A program made the translations under genes and the position numbers. The notes beneath the pieces are model-generated. The model worked only from the letters and a program-made list of their open reading frames with translations. It ran no database searches and had not been told where the DNA came from. Shown here in pieces: positions 1 through 13,017 of a stretch of 64,000 nucleotides of DNA; the stretch's first letter is position 1; every line of letters begins with the position of its first letter. The DNA is from Litorimonas sp039975855 (GTDB taxonomy: Bacteria > Pseudomonadota > Alphaproteobacteria > Caulobacterales > Maricaulaceae). The stretch covers positions 1 to 64,000 of the forward strand of contig JBDWGH010000001.1 in assembly GCA_039975855.1 (NCBI GenBank), in the 5' to 3' direction.

Positions 1-142
1 AGAGATGGTCATGCCAGGTGATAACGTTGAAGTTAACGTTGAGCTTATCGTGCCAATCGCGATGGAAGAGAAGCTTCGCTTCGCTATCCGTGAAGGTGGC
101 CGCACAGTCGGTGCCGGCGTCGTCGCAAAGATCATCGAATAG
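1..142 (+). CDS. tuf: Elongation factor Tu, C-terminal end (partial)
   Basis: Only the last 46 codons are present; the reading frame enters at base 2 and stops at the TAG at 140-142. The residues (MVMPGDNVEV, AMEEKLRFAIREGGRTVGAG and a terminal KIIE) are the C-terminal beta-barrel (domain 3) of EF-Tu, the GTPase that delivers aminoacyl-tRNA to the ribosome. The gene sits directly upstream of tRNA-Trp and secE, the usual tufB position in proteobacteria. A second tuf copy would be expected just past fusA at the right end of the window, but that is outside the sequence. Confidence 0.97.
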   Translation, partial: EMVMPGDNVEVNVELIVPIAMEEKLRFAIREGGRTVGAGVVAKIIE

Positions 143-201
143 GGCTGAAAACCTAACATACCAGGCGGCGTAAGTTGCCTGGATACCCGGGTCGAAAAGG
201 A

Positions 202-277
202 AGGGGTGTAGCTCAGTTGGTAGAGCACTGGTTTCCAAAACCAGCGGTCGTGAGTTCGAGTCTCTCCGCCCCTGCCA
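202..277 (+). tRNA. trpT: tRNA-Trp (CCA anticodon)
   Basis: A complete cloverleaf can be drawn. The acceptor AGGGGTG pairs with CGCCCCT, the D arm is GCTC..GAGC, and the anticodon stem CTGGT/ACCAG closes the loop TTCCAAA with anticodon CCA. The T arm contains GTTCGAG, the discriminator is G, and CCA is encoded (275-277). It lies between tuf and secE, the conserved position of tRNA-Trp in proteobacteria. Confidence 0.97.
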
Positions 278-401
278 ATCGAAAGCCCCTTGTAATCAGG
301 GTTCGGGACTACAAGATAACGCGCTACCGTCTCTATTTGGCGGTGCGCGTTTTTGGCCGTTAAAGCTCATACTGAGTTTGGTCGCAGAATTTGGAACTGA
401 A

Positions 402-695
402 ATGCCTAAGAGCAAGAACAAGCGGAAGAATGCAGGCAAGAAAAAGCCTGTCGATGCGCCGGTGGCGGAAGCTACCGCCGCTGCGTCGGAATCTGCTGCG
501 CCAAAAGTTGGTCCGGTTAAATATATCGGGCAAGTCCGCCAGGAAGCCCGTCGGGTTGTTTGGCCTGGGTGGCCAGAGGTTTGGAAGACGACCATTTTGG
601 TTATGATCTTGTTTGTGCTGATGGGTATTTTCTTCTTCTTCGTCGATTTGGCGCTTGCCAATATCGTGAAACTCGTCCTCGGTCTGGGAGCCTAA
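402..695 (+). CDS. secE: Preprotein translocase subunit SecE
   Basis: A 97-residue protein with a lysine-rich N-terminus (about residues 2-20), an Ala-rich linker, the SecE signature around VRQEARRVVWPGWPEVWKTT, and one membrane helix near residues 65-88. SecE clamps the SecY channel in the inner membrane. The ATG at 402 is preferred; an in-frame TTG at 378 would add eight residues that do not look like SecE. It is followed after three bases by nusG, the standard secE-nusG pair. Confidence 0.95.
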   Translation: MPKSKNKRKNAGKKKPVDAPVAEATAAASESAAPKVGPVKYIGQVRQEARRVVWPGWPEVWKTTILVMILFVLMGIFFFFVDLALANIVKLVLGLGA

Positions 696-698
696 TTT

Positions 699-1229
699 AT
701 GGCAGCGAAATGGTATATCGTTCAGGCTTATTCGAATTTCGAGAAGCGTGTGAAAGAAACGTTGGAGCGTGATGCGGCTGAAAAAGGTTTGGATCACCTG
801 TTTGAAGAAATTCTCGTGCCGACTGAAACCGTTGTAGAGGTTCGCAAGGGCCGGAAAATGGAATCTGAGCGCAAGTTTTTCCCTGGTTATGTTCTCGTAA
901 AGGTCGATCTGACGGATGAGGCTTATCACCTTGTCAAGAACACGCCGAAAGTCACAGGGTTTTTGGGCTCAGCAACTAAGCCGATGCCGGTTTCCGAAAA
1001 AGAGGTCGCGCGTATTGTGGGTCAGATCCAAGAGGGTGTGGACAGTCCGCGTCCGATGATCAGCTTCGATATTGGCGAGATTGTCAAAGTGGTCGATGGT
1101 CCGTTTCAGAGCTTTAACGGTTCTGTTGAAAGCGTTGATGAAGAGAATGCTCGCTTGAAGGTGCTGATTAATATTTTTGGGCAGGGGACTCCTGTCGAAC
1201 TGAATTACACTCAGGTTGAAAAAAGCTAA
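699..1229 (+). CDS. nusG: Transcription termination/antitermination factor NusG
   Basis: 176 residues. An N-terminal NGN domain begins with AKWYIVQAYSNFEKRV and contains FFPGYVLVKVDL; a C-terminal KOW domain spans about residues 125-176 (GEIVKVVDGPFQSFNGSV). NusG binds RNA polymerase across the cleft, suppresses pausing, and links polymerase to Rho or to ribosomal protein S10. The start lies three bases after the secE stop, with GGGAG within the secE tail as a probable ribosome-binding site. Confidence 0.97.
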   Translation: MAAKWYIVQAYSNFEKRVKETLERDAAEKGLDHLFEEILVPTETVVEVRKGRKMESERKFFPGYVLVKVDLTDEAYHLVKNTPKVTGFLGSATKPMPVSEKEVARIVGQIQEGVDSPRPMISFDIGEIVKVVDGPFQSFNGSVESVDEENARLKVLINIFGQGTPVELNYTQVEKS

Positions 1230-1250
1230 ACCTGTGTGATTGATTTTCGT

Positions 1251-1332
1251 TGGGCTCTCCTTGGGGAGCTCAGCAAAGCAAAACAACGAAGAGTGTTGTT
1301 TTGTTGTCGATTTTTTCTCTCGAAAAATTCGA
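1251..1332 (+). promoter_or_regulatory. Two hairpins in the nusG-rplK gap (rplK leader)
   Basis: The 201-base gap between nusG and rplK holds two inverted repeats. The first pairs 1251-1260 with 1263-1272 (ten pairs including two G-T; the innermost pair opens to make a four-base loop). The second pairs 1307-1317 with 1322-1332 (eleven positions, one T-T mismatch, loop TCTC). Neither has a following T tract. The L11-L1 leader is the classical place where free L1 represses its own operon, so a role as L1 target or attenuator is possible; this is inference from position. Confidence 0.45.
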
Positions 1333-1430
1333 CTTGTGGGAGGTCCTTCTAAGTCCAGAAGGTGCCGCACCACAAACCACGAAGGTGGATGCAATTCCGC
1401 ATCTGCCGCCGACACTTGAAGGAGTGGATC

Positions 1431-1862
1431 ATGGCAAAGAAGATTGATGGCTATATTAAGCTGACGATCCCGGCGGGTTCTGCAAACCCGTCTCCACCGT
1501 TGGGGCCTGCATTGGGTCAGCGCGGTGTAAACATTATGGAATTCGCGAAAGCGTTTAACGCTAAGACGGACGAGATTGAAAAAGGTGTTCCAACGCCAAC
1601 AATCATCACTGTCTTTAACGACAAGTCTTTCACATTTGTGACGAAAACAGCGCCTGCGTCTTATTACCTCAAAAAGGCTGCCGGAAAAAAGCAAGGATCT
1701 AACAATCCTGGTTCCGAAGTTGGTGGTACGGTCACAATGGATCAGTGCCGCGAAATCGCAGAGGCCAAATTGGCCGATCTGTCCGCGAACGATATTGAAG
1801 CTGGTGCGAAAATTATCGCCGGTTCAGCTCGTTCGATGGGCTTTGACGTGACGGGAGAATAA
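1431..1862 (+). CDS. rplK: 50S ribosomal protein L11
   Basis: 143 residues beginning MAKKIDGYIKLTIPAGSANP, with the L11 hallmark PSPPLGPALGQRGVNIMEF followed by the C-terminal 23S-rRNA-binding domain (about residues 75-143). L11 forms the stalk base of the large subunit, where translation GTPases bind. The ATG at 1431 is chosen because it follows GGAG (1421-1424) and matches the family N-terminus; the frame is open further upstream to 1362. The rplA start follows two bases after the stop. Confidence 0.97.
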   Translation: MAKKIDGYIKLTIPAGSANPSPPLGPALGQRGVNIMEFAKAFNAKTDEIEKGVPTPTIITVFNDKSFTFVTKTAPASYYLKKAAGKKQGSNNPGSEVGGTVTMDQCREIAEAKLADLSANDIEAGAKIIAGSARSMGFDVTGE

Positions 1863-1864
1863 GC

Positions 1865-2557
1865 ATGGCCTCAGGTAAGCGTTATAGAGCGGCTGCAGCT
1901 ACAGTAGATATCACGAACGATCTCTCAGTTGCTGAAGCTGTAAAATCTGTCAAAGCAAACGCCACGGCGAAATTTGACGAAACTATTGAAATTGCTATGA
2001 ATTTGGGTGTTGATCCACGTCACGCCGACCAAATGGTTCGCGGCGTGTGTAACCTTCCAAACGGTACAGGTCGTTCGGCACGCGTTGCTGTTTTCGCGAA
2101 AGATGCAAAGGCAGACGAAGCGCGCGCGGCTGGTGCGGACATCGTAGGTGCGGATGATCTCGTCGAGAAAATTCAAGCCGGCGAAATGGATTTTGATCGC
2201 GTGATTGCTACGCCAGACATGATGCCACTCGTTGGTCGTGTTGCGCGTGTTTTGGGTCCAAAAGGCATGATGCCTAACCCAAAGGTTGGTACGGTCACAA
2301 TGGACGTTACGAAGGCTGTCTCTGACGCCAAAGGCGGCGCCGTTGAATTCCGCGTTGAAAAAGCTGGCGTTATTCACGCCGGTGTTGGCAAAGCGTCTTT
2401 CACTGAAGATAAGCTGGCTGAAAACGTTACGGCATTCCTTGCTGCTATCCAGAAGGCTCGTCCTGCTGGTGCAAAGGGTGTGTTCGTGAAGAAAATTTCA
2501 CTGACGTCGACAATGGGCCCTAGCGTCCGTATCGCATCATCAGAAGTTCCTTCTTAG
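1865..2557 (+). CDS. rplA: 50S ribosomal protein L1
   Basis: 230 residues with the L1 signature GPKGMMPNPKVGTVT near residues 130-145 and the conserved C-terminal segment ISLTSTMGPSVRI. L1 forms the mobile L1 stalk that releases E-site tRNA, and in many bacteria represses translation of its own rplKA mRNA. Start ATG lies two bases past the rplK stop, so the two genes are likely translationally coupled. Confidence 0.97.
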   Translation: MASGKRYRAAAATVDITNDLSVAEAVKSVKANATAKFDETIEIAMNLGVDPRHADQMVRGVCNLPNGTGRSARVAVFAKDAKADEARAAGADIVGADDLVEKIQAGEMDFDRVIATPDMMPLVGRVARVLGPKGMMPNPKVGTVTMDVTKAVSDAKGGAVEFRVEKAGVIHAGVGKASFTEDKLAENVTAFLAAIQKARPAGAKGVFVKKISLTSTMGPSVRIASSEVPS

Positions 2558-2850
2558 GGGCTTAAAACAAGAATTTGGCAAGGGCTTCGGCCTGCGTCAT
2601 TTGCCCCCACCGTTCGCGGTGGTGGCCTGTCCGAGACCACCGGTGCTTGTGTTTTTTGATTAAAACACGGGCTTAATTTCCGGCGCAGACAGGGTGAGAC
2701 CAAATATCAAGCGAACCAGGCAACTGGTTCAATGGGTTTGGTTCGAGTTCTGGGACAGACAACCGCTCGCGGCCCGTCTGGCAACAGGTGAGACGCGAGT
2801 ATCTTATGGACCTCCGCATGGTGTGGGGGTCTGCAACAAGGAGACCGCAA
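2558..2850 (+). promoter_or_regulatory. rplJ leader (L10 autoregulation region) with switchable stems
   Basis: A 293-base untranslated region precedes rplJ, the site where the L10-L7/L12 complex normally binds its own mRNA. The sequence shows CCACCG (2607-2612), a TTCG tetraloop, then CGGTGG (2617-2622), a stable hairpin. A second CCACCG at 2637-2642 can pair with the same CGGTGG, giving two mutually exclusive stems. Further downstream lie AAAACACGGGC (2663-2673) and AGACAGGGTGAGACC. The role as L10 leader follows from position and known family behaviour; the switch is my inference. Confidence 0.6.
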
Positions 2851-3366
2851 ATGGACCGTTCTCAAAAAGAGATCGCAGTCAAAGAAATCGAAGAGATTTT
2901 TGACGGCGCAGGATCCGTGGTTATGGCCGCTTATTCGGGCATGACTGTTGCGGAAATGACGGAATTGCGTGCCAAGCTTCGTGAGCGTGGCGCAACAATC
3001 CGTGTTGTAAAGAACCGTTTGGCTAAGATTGCCTTGAAAGGGAAACCTTTCGAAGCAGCTGCTGAGAAATTCACCGGACCTGTGGCGATTGCCTGGGCCG
3101 ATGATATGATCAGTGCGCCAAAAGTGGCAGTTGAATATGCTAAAGATTCCGACTTGTTCGAAATCATTGGTGGATTCATGGGCGAAGAAGTTTTCGATGT
3201 CTCTGGCATTGAAACTCTATCCAAACTGCCATCCCGCGAAGAGCTTATCTCTATGGCGGCTCAGCTTCTGCTGGCACCGGCAACGAGTGTGGCTTCTGCT
3301 CTTACATCGCCTGCACGGAGCCTTTCTGGCGCCATCGCAGCGATCGAAGAAAAGGCTGCGGCGTAG
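2851..3366 (+). CDS. rplJ: 50S ribosomal protein L10
   Basis: 171 residues starting MDRSQKEIAVKEI. It contains the L10 N-terminal rRNA-binding domain (VVMAAYSGMTVAEMTELR, VVKNRLAKIAL) and the C-terminal helix (about residues 135-171) that carries L7/L12 dimers. The frame is open from 2788, but ATG 2851 follows AAGGAG (2837-2842) and matches the family start. The product builds the stalk with L7/L12 and is the likely repressor acting on the leader just upstream. Confidence 0.96.
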   Translation: MDRSQKEIAVKEIEEIFDGAGSVVMAAYSGMTVAEMTELRAKLRERGATIRVVKNRLAKIALKGKPFEAAAEKFTGPVAIAWADDMISAPKVAVEYAKDSDLFEIIGGFMGEEVFDVSGIETLSKLPSREELISMAAQLLLAPATSVASALTSPARSLSGAIAAIEEKAAA

Positions 3367-3441
3367 TTTTACGACTTCATTCTCGCAAACTCGACCTAAA
3401 CCGCCCTCACATTGGGGGCAAAAAACTAAAGGAAATACATC

Positions 3442-3813
3442 ATGGCTGATGTGAAAAAACTCGCAGAAGAACTCGTTAAGTTGACGATTTTGGAAGCAAA
3501 AGAACTAAACGACATTCTCAAAGACGAGTATGGAATCGAGCCAGCAGCTGCCGCTGTTGTTGCCGGTCCTGCTGCAGGTGGCGGCGAAGCTGCCGCTGCT
3601 AAGACTGACTTTGACGTTGTCATGACATCTTTCGGCGGAAACAAAATCTCCGTCATTAAAGAAGTTCGCGGCATCACAGGTCTTGGCCTGAAAGAAGCCA
3701 AAGAGCTTGTCGAATCTGCTCCTAAAGCCGTCAAAGAAGGCGTGCCTGAAGCAGAAGCAAACGACATCAAAGAAAAACTAGAAGCGGCCGGCGCAACAGT
3801 CGAACTCAAGTAG
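3442..3813 (+). CDS. rplL: 50S ribosomal protein L7/L12
   Basis: 123 residues in the standard layout: an N-terminal dimerisation domain (MADVKKLAEELVKLT), an Ala/Gly-rich hinge (about residues 36-52), and a C-terminal domain with NKISVIKEVRGITGLGLKEA and the KEAKELVES helix that contacts elongation factors. AAAGGA sits seven to eight bases ahead of the ATG. It is the most acidic protein of the stalk and normally present in four to six copies per ribosome. Confidence 0.97.
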   Translation: MADVKKLAEELVKLTILEAKELNDILKDEYGIEPAAAAVVAGPAAGGGEAAAAKTDFDVVMTSFGGNKISVIKEVRGITGLGLKEAKELVESAPKAVKEGVPEAEANDIKEKLEAAGATVELK

Positions 3814-3859
3814 TTTCTTTGATAGCTAGCCGACGCATGTTGGGTAGCGCTCAGTTTAA

Positions 3860-3886
3860 GGGCGGCGCGGGTTTCCCGCGTCGCCC
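3860..3886 (+). promoter_or_regulatory. rplL-rpoB intergenic hairpin (probable attenuator or processing site)
   Basis: GGGCGGCGCGGG (3860-3871), loop TTT, then CCCGCGTCGCCC (3875-3886): a twelve-pair stem with one G-T pair and no T tract after it. In enterobacteria the rplL-rpoB gap carries a partial terminator and an RNase III site that lower rpoBC expression relative to the ribosomal genes. The same job here is inferred from position and stability. The remaining part of the 243-base gap shows no gene. Confidence 0.6.
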
Positions 3887-4056
3887 ATTGCCGCATTCAT
3901 GTGGCCCACATTTTTCAGGCCCGGAAACGGGTGTGGTGAAATTGAAAACGAGACCTGACGGGACAGGCTAAACCCGATGAAATTCCAGGGCTGTCAAAGG
4001 GCAGGGGCGTGCACACCCCAACCCCGAAACATCCCATAAAAACAAAGGTTGCTTTG

Positions 4057-8142
<4,086 letters not shown>

Positions 8143-8150
8143 CTCATTCA

Positions 8151-8177
8151 GACCTCTGCCTCTCAAAGGCAGAGGTC
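8151..8177 (+). promoter_or_regulatory. Perfect hairpin between rpoB and rpoC
   Basis: GACCTCTGCCT (8151-8161), loop CTCAA, AGGCAGAGGTC (8167-8177): an eleven-pair perfect stem directly after the rpoB stop. The T run that follows (TTTTT at 8184-8188) is offset by several bases, so it is a weak terminator at best. It could stabilise or process the rpoB-rpoC message. Confidence 0.55.
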
Positions 8178-8235
8178 ATACGAATTTTTACGGACAAGCC
8201 GGACGCGGCACAGTCCAATTTGAAAGGGAAATACC

Positions 8236-11200
8236 ATGAACCAAGAGGTCATGAACATTTTCAACCCAGCGCAAGAAGGCCCAACCTTTGACCGCATAAA
8301 AATCTCTCTCGCCAGCCCAGAGAAAATTTTGAGCTGGTCCTTTGGCGAAATTAAAAAGCCAGAGACAATTAACTATCGCACGTTCAAGCCGGAGAAAGAT
8401 GGCTTGTTCTGTGCGCGTATCTTTGGCCCGGTCAAAGATTACGAATGTCTTTGCGGCAAATATAAGCGCATGAAATACAAAGGCGTCGTTTGCGAAAAAT
8501 GCGGCGTTGAAGTTACCGTCACGCGCGTCCGTCGTGAGCGTATGGGTCATATTGAACTGGCTGCACCTGTTGCGCATATCTGGTTCTTGAAGTCCCTGCC
8601 GTCCCGTATTTCGACAATGCTCAATATGACATTGAAAGAAGTCGAGCGCGTTCTCTACTTTGAATCCTATATCGTCACAGAACCCGGACTGACATCTCTC
8701 GGTGAGCGTCAAATCCTGTCCGAAGAAGAATATGTCGACGCGCAAGCCGAATTTGGCGAAGACAGCTTCACAGCCGGTATTGGCGCGGAAGCCATTCGCG
8801 ACATGTTGCAAAATCTCGACTTAGAAGCTGAGATCGAGCGCACTCGTTTCGATATGACGGAAACAGGTTCAGAACTGAAGCTGAAGAAGTTCTCTAAGCG
8901 TTTGAAATTGCTGGAAGCTTTTGTCACATCCGGTAACCGTCCGGAATGGATGGTCTTGACCATCGTTCCTGTCATCCCACCAGAGCTTCGCCCGCTCGTC
9001 CCATTGGATGGTGGCCGTTTTGCGACGTCTGATCTGAACGATCTTTATCGCCGCGTTATCAACCGAAACAACCGTTTGAAGCGTTTGATCGAGCTGCGTG
9101 CGCCGGACATCATTATTCGGAACGAGAAGCGTATGCTTCAAGAATCTGTTGATGCCTTGTTCGATAACGGCCGTCGTGGCCGGACAATCACGGGTGCGAA
9201 TAAGCGTCCGCTGAAATCCATGTCAGACATGCTGAAAGGTAAGCAGGGTCGCTTCCGTCAAAACCTTCTTGGTAAACGGGTCGATTACTCTGGACGTTCA
9301 GTTATCGTGGTTGGACCCGAGTTGAAGCTCCACGAATGTGGTCTGCCAAAGAAGATGGCGCTCGAGCTGTTCAAGCCGTTTATCTATGCGCGTCTCGACG
9401 CCAAAGGCTTGTCCGGCACCGTCAAGCAATCGAAGAAATTGGTCGAAAAAGAACGCCCTGAAGTTTGGGATATTCTCGACGAGGTTATCCGTGAGCATCC
9501 AGTTCTCCTGAACCGTGCGCCGACACTCCATAGACTTGGGATTCAAGCGTTTGAACCAAAGCTGACTGAAGGTAAGGCGATCCGTCTTCACCCGCTTGTC
9601 TGTGCTGCGTTTAACGCTGACTTTGATGGCGACCAAATGGCCGTTCACGTCCCGCTCTCTATCGAAGCTCAACTCGAAGCGCGCGTGTTGATGATGTCCA
9701 CGAACAATATTCTTTCGCCGGCCAATGGTAAGCCGATTATTGTTCCATCGCAGGATATTGTCTTGGGTCTTTACTACATGTCCCTGATGCGTGACGGCGA
9801 AAAAGGCGAAGGCATGATGTTTGCCTCTATGGCTGAACTCGAAATGGCGCTCGATAACGGGCACGTCTCGCTTCACGCCAAAGTCAAAGGTCGTTTCCCG
9901 GTCACAAACGAAGATGGATCAACATCATATGAAGTCGCTGAAACATCACCAGGCCGTTTGAAGCTGGCTGAATTTTTGCCGCGTCATCACCTGATCCCAT
10001 ATTCTGTCGTCAATAAAATCCTGACGAAGAAGGAAATCGGAAAATTGATCGACACGGTTTATCGTCATGGCGGCCAGAAGGCGACTGTGATCTTTGCGGA
10101 TAAGATGATGGGTCTCGGATTTAAGGAGGCGGCGAAAGCCGGTATTTCCTTTGGTAAGGACGACATGATTATCCCTGATGCGAAGTATACATTGGTTGCG
10201 GAAACATCCGCGGCTGTCTCCGCATTTGAGCAGCAATATTCAGATGGCCTGATCACCAAAGGCGAGAAGTACAACAAGGTTGTCGACGCTTGGTCCAAAT
10301 GTACGGACAAAGTTGCGGATGCCATGATGGACGAAGCTGCGAAGCCGCGTCAGACTATCAACTCGGTCTTTATGATGGCGGACTCCGGCGCTCGTGGTTC
10401 TAAGAACCAGATGAAACAGCTGGCGGGAATGCGTGGTCTGATGGCGAAACCATCCGGAGAAATTATTGAAACTCCAATTACGGCGAACTTTAAAGAAGGT
10501 CTGACCGTGATGGATTACTTTAACAGTACCCATGGTGCGCGGAAGGGTCTGGCTGATACCGCTCTTAAAACCGCTAACTCAGGTTATCTTACACGTCGTC
10601 TCGTCGATGTTGCGCAGGACTGTATCGTCACTGAACAGGATTGCGGAACTGAAAATGGTATCGAGCAAAAACCTGTTGTTGATGGCGGCGAAGTTGTTGT
10701 CTCCCTAGGCGAGCGTTGCCTTGGCCGGACAACAGCTGAAGACCTGCATGATCCACGAAATGGTGAATTGCTCTTCCCAGCTAACACTTATGTTGACGAA
10801 GACATTGCTTCAGAAATTGACGCCTCTGGCGCGCAAAATCTGCGGGTTCGTTCCCCGCTGACTTGTGAAACTGTAACCGGTATTTGTGCCACATGTTACG
10901 GGCGTGACCTCGCGCGCGGAACGAAGGTGAATATGGGTGAAGCGGTCGGTGTTATCGCAGCGCAATCCATTGGTGAGCCGGGTACTCAGCTAACCATGCG
11001 GACGTTCCATATTGGTGGTACGGCTTCGGTTTCCGATAAGTCTGTTATTGAATCTTCAAATGAAGGTACCATCCAGTACGAAGAAGAAGACGTCATCAAG
11101 ACGGATCACAACTTCATCGCAAAAGCGCGGAAGCTTGAATTCCAAATCCTCGATCAGGACGGCAAGGAACTCGAAACCTATAAAGTTGATTACGGTACAC

Positions 11201-12405
11201 GCTTGGCTCTGAAAAACGGCGCCAAAGTAAAACGCGGTGATCGTCTTGCGGAATGGGATCCATATGCCACGCCGATCATCACAGAAGTGGGCGGTACAGT
11301 CCGTTTGCTTGATATCGTTGACGGTGTTTCCGCTAAGGAAGAAACCGATGAAGATACAGGTATCTCCTCTAAGGTAATCGTTGACTGGCGTGCGTCTTCC
11401 AAATCTGGTGACATTCAACCTGTTGCAGTTATCGAAGGCCCTGACGGCGAACCTGTCAAACTTCCAAACGGCAATATTGCGCGTTACATGCTCGCGGTTG
11501 GCTCGATCCTTTCTGTCGAAGATGGTGCTACGGTTAAACCAGGTGCTATTCTGGCACGTATCGCACGCGGTTCTGCGACACAGCGCGATATTACAGGTGG
11601 TCTACCACGTGTGGCTGAGCTGTTCGAAGCCCGTCGTCCGAAGGATGATGCGGTCATCGCCGATATGGACGGTAAGATTGAATTTACGCGGGACTATAAG
11701 AACAAGCGTAAGGTTCAAATCACGCCGGAAGACGAAAGCCTAGAGCCTTCCACATTCCTAATCGCCAAAGGCAAGCATATGCTCGTCGCGGATGGTGATA
11801 AGGTGAAGAAGGGGGATTACCTCATAGACGGTAACCCTGCGCCGCATGACATCCTCGCAATTATGGGTGTTGAAGCGCTGGCTGAATATCTCGTCGACGA
11901 AGTCCAAGGCGTATACCGCTTGCAGGGCGTTCCGATTAACGACAAACATATTGAAGTTATCGTGCGTCAAATGCTGCAAAAGGTCGAAGTCTCTGATCCA
12001 GGTGACACGACGCTTCTGCGCAATGAGCAAATGGATAAAATTGAGTTCAATAAGGTCAATGCGGCCTTGCTCGCGAAAGACAAAAACGCAACGCCAGCCG
12101 TTGCCGGACCAGTCTTGCTCGGTATTACTAAAGCCTCACTGCAAACACGCTCCTTCATCTCGGCTGCGTCCTTCCAAGAAACAACACGTGTCCTCACAGA
12201 GGCGTCTGTTCAAGGTAAGGAAGACATGCTCGAAGGTCTCAAAGAGAACGTCATCGTGGGTCGTCTAATCCCCGCTGGTACTGGTAGCAATCTGCGTAAA
12301 TACCAGAAGCTTGCGAATGAGCGTGATCAGAAATTCCTCGAAGACCGTGCCGCTGCTGCGCCGTCGCTCGAAGAATTCCCAAGCGAGATCGCAGACGACG
12401 CGTAA
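8236..12405 (+). CDS. rpoC: DNA-directed RNA polymerase subunit beta'
   Basis: 1389 residues. The N-terminal zinc ribbon has CLCGKY and CEKCGVEV, the catalytic Mg motif is NADFDGDQMAVH, the trigger loop region includes GEPGTQLTMRTFHIGG, and a second zinc site has CETVTGICATCYGRD. With RpoB it forms the catalytic core of RNA polymerase. GAAAGGGA lies just ahead of the ATG. It is the last gene of this transcription unit, which ends in a strong terminator 26 bases on. Confidence 0.98.
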   Translation: MNQEVMNIFNPAQEGPTFDRIKISLASPEKILSWSFGEIKKPETINYRTFKPEKDGLFCARIFGPVKDYECLCGKYKRMKYKGVVCEKCGVEVTVTRVRRERMGHIELAAPVAHIWFLKSLPSRISTMLNMTLKEVERVLYFESYIVTEPGLTSLGERQILSEEEYVDAQAEFGEDSFTAGIGAEAIRDMLQNLDLEAEIERTRFDMTETGSELKLKKFSKRLKLLEAFVTSGNRPEWMVLTIVPVIPPELRPLVPLDGGRFATSDLNDLYRRVINRNNRLKRLIELRAPDIIIRNEKRMLQESVDALFDNGRRGRTITGANKRPLKSMSDMLKGKQGRFRQNLLGKRVDYSGRSVIVVGPELKLHECGLPKKMALELFKPFIYARLDAKGLSGTVKQSKKLVEKERPEVWDILDEVIREHPVLLNRAPTLHRLGIQAFEPKLTEGKAIRLHPLVCAAFNADFDGDQMAVHVPLSIEAQLEARVLMMSTNNILSPANGKPIIVPSQDIVLGLYYMSLMRDGEKGEGMMFASMAELEMALDNGHVSLHAKVKGRFPVTNEDGSTSYEVAETSPGRLKLAEFLPRHHLIPYSVVNKILTKKEIGKLIDTVYRHGGQKATVIFADKMMGLGFKEAAKAGISFGKDDMIIPDAKYTLVAETSAAVSAFEQQYSDGLITKGEKYNKVVDAWSKCTDKVADAMMDEAAKPRQTINSVFMMADSGARGSKNQMKQLAGMRGLMAKPSGEIIETPITANFKEGLTVMDYFNSTHGARKGLADTALKTANSGYLTRRLVDVAQDCIVTEQDCGTENGIEQKPVVDGGEVVVSLGERCLGRTTAEDLHDPRNGELLFPANTYVDEDIASEIDASGAQNLRVRSPLTCETVTGICATCYGRDLARGTKVNMGEAVGVIAAQSIGEPGTQLTMRTFHIGGTASVSDKSVIESSNEGTIQYEEEDVIKTDHNFIAKARKLEFQILDQDGKELETYKVDYGTRLALKNGAKVKRGDRLAEWDPYATPIITEVGGTVRLLDIVDGVSAKEETDEDTGISSKVIVDWRASSKSGDIQPVAVIEGPDGEPVKLPNGNIARYMLAVGSILSVEDGATVKPGAILARIARGSATQRDITGGLPRVAELFEARRPKDDAVIADMDGKIEFTRDYKNKRKVQITPEDESLEPSTFLIAKGKHMLVADGDKVKKGDYLIDGNPAPHDILAIMGVEALAEYLVDEVQGVYRLQGVPINDKHIEVIVRQMLQKVEVSDPGDTTLLRNEQMDKIEFNKVNAALLAKDKNATPAVAGPVLLGITKASLQTRSFISAASFQETTRVLTEASVQGKEDMLEGLKENVIVGRLIPAGTGSNLRKYQKLANERDQKFLEDRAAAAPSLEEFPSEIADDA

Positions 12406-12430
12406 ACCGCAAATGTCAGATAAGAATAAG

Positions 12431-12460
12431 AAAAGCCACCTTATCCGAGGTGGCTTTTTT
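12431..12460 (+). terminator. Rho-independent terminator after rpoC
   Basis: AAAAGCCACC, loop TTATCCGA, GGTGGCTTTTTT: eight to ten base pairs followed by a run of six T. It closes the secE-rpoC operon and separates it from the unrelated genes that follow. Confidence 0.9.
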
Positions 12461-12495
12461 GTTGGGACATTCCCAAGACTAAGTTATGTGATCAT

Positions 12496-13017
12496 ATGTT
12501 TAGTAAGTGGATATTAGATCTCAAAACAAAATATTATGAATTGATTACGCGAAATGACGTCCCCAGTCCAAAGTCCGAATGGGCCCTAGATTGGGATAAG
12601 ATGATCCATCTGGATGCTGAAGAGCTTGCAGAACAAGGCCTGGCAACATTCTATGATTTTATTCAGCCTGAACTTTCCAAATTTATTGCTGCGCCAAACC
12701 CCTTAACCGAAATTCGTGATGAAAATGATTTTTACTTTGTTGAATCAGGAGGTTACGTTTGGCCAATCGTTGATGAAACTTCTATGACATCAGGCGATGT
12801 TTGGTTGAATGCGGCTTTCGCTTTTTTTGAAATGGTCAATCAGCAACTGAGAGATACGGACTATAAACTTTATGCCTTCTATGCGGGCAATGATTTAAGC
12901 GGTATGTTTCTGACTGAGGAAGAGGCAGAGCAAAGTATGGCAAAATTGCCCAGTAAAGCCGACTGGCCGTATCTTGTTACACTGGAACCAGAATATAACG
13001 GGCGGTACCACGATTGA
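12496..13017 (+). CDS. Hypothetical acidic protein
   Basis: 173 residues with no family I recognise. It is acidic and rich in aromatic residues, lacks a signal peptide or membrane helix, and has a well-ordered mixed alpha/beta look (EWALDWDKMIHLDAEELAEQ, NDFYFVESGGYVWPIVDE). No good ribosome-binding site precedes the ATG. Its stop overlaps the TTG start of the PhzF gene by four bases (TTGA), so the two are probably translationally coupled. The size and charge would also fit a small immunity-type protein, but nothing shows that. Confidence 0.7.
   Translation: MFSKWILDLKTKYYELITRNDVPSPKSEWALDWDKMIHLDAEELAEQGLATFYDFIQPELSKFIAAPNPLTEIRDENDFYFVESGGYVWPIVDETSMTSGDVWLNAAFAFFEMVNQQLRDTDYKLYAFYAGNDLSGMFLTEEEAEQSMAKLPSKADWPYLVTLEPEYNGRYHD

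Noticed and set aside
4009..4056. Upstream ATG extending rpoB
   Set aside because: The added sixteen residues do not resemble RpoB, and AAAGG precedes the ATG at 4057.
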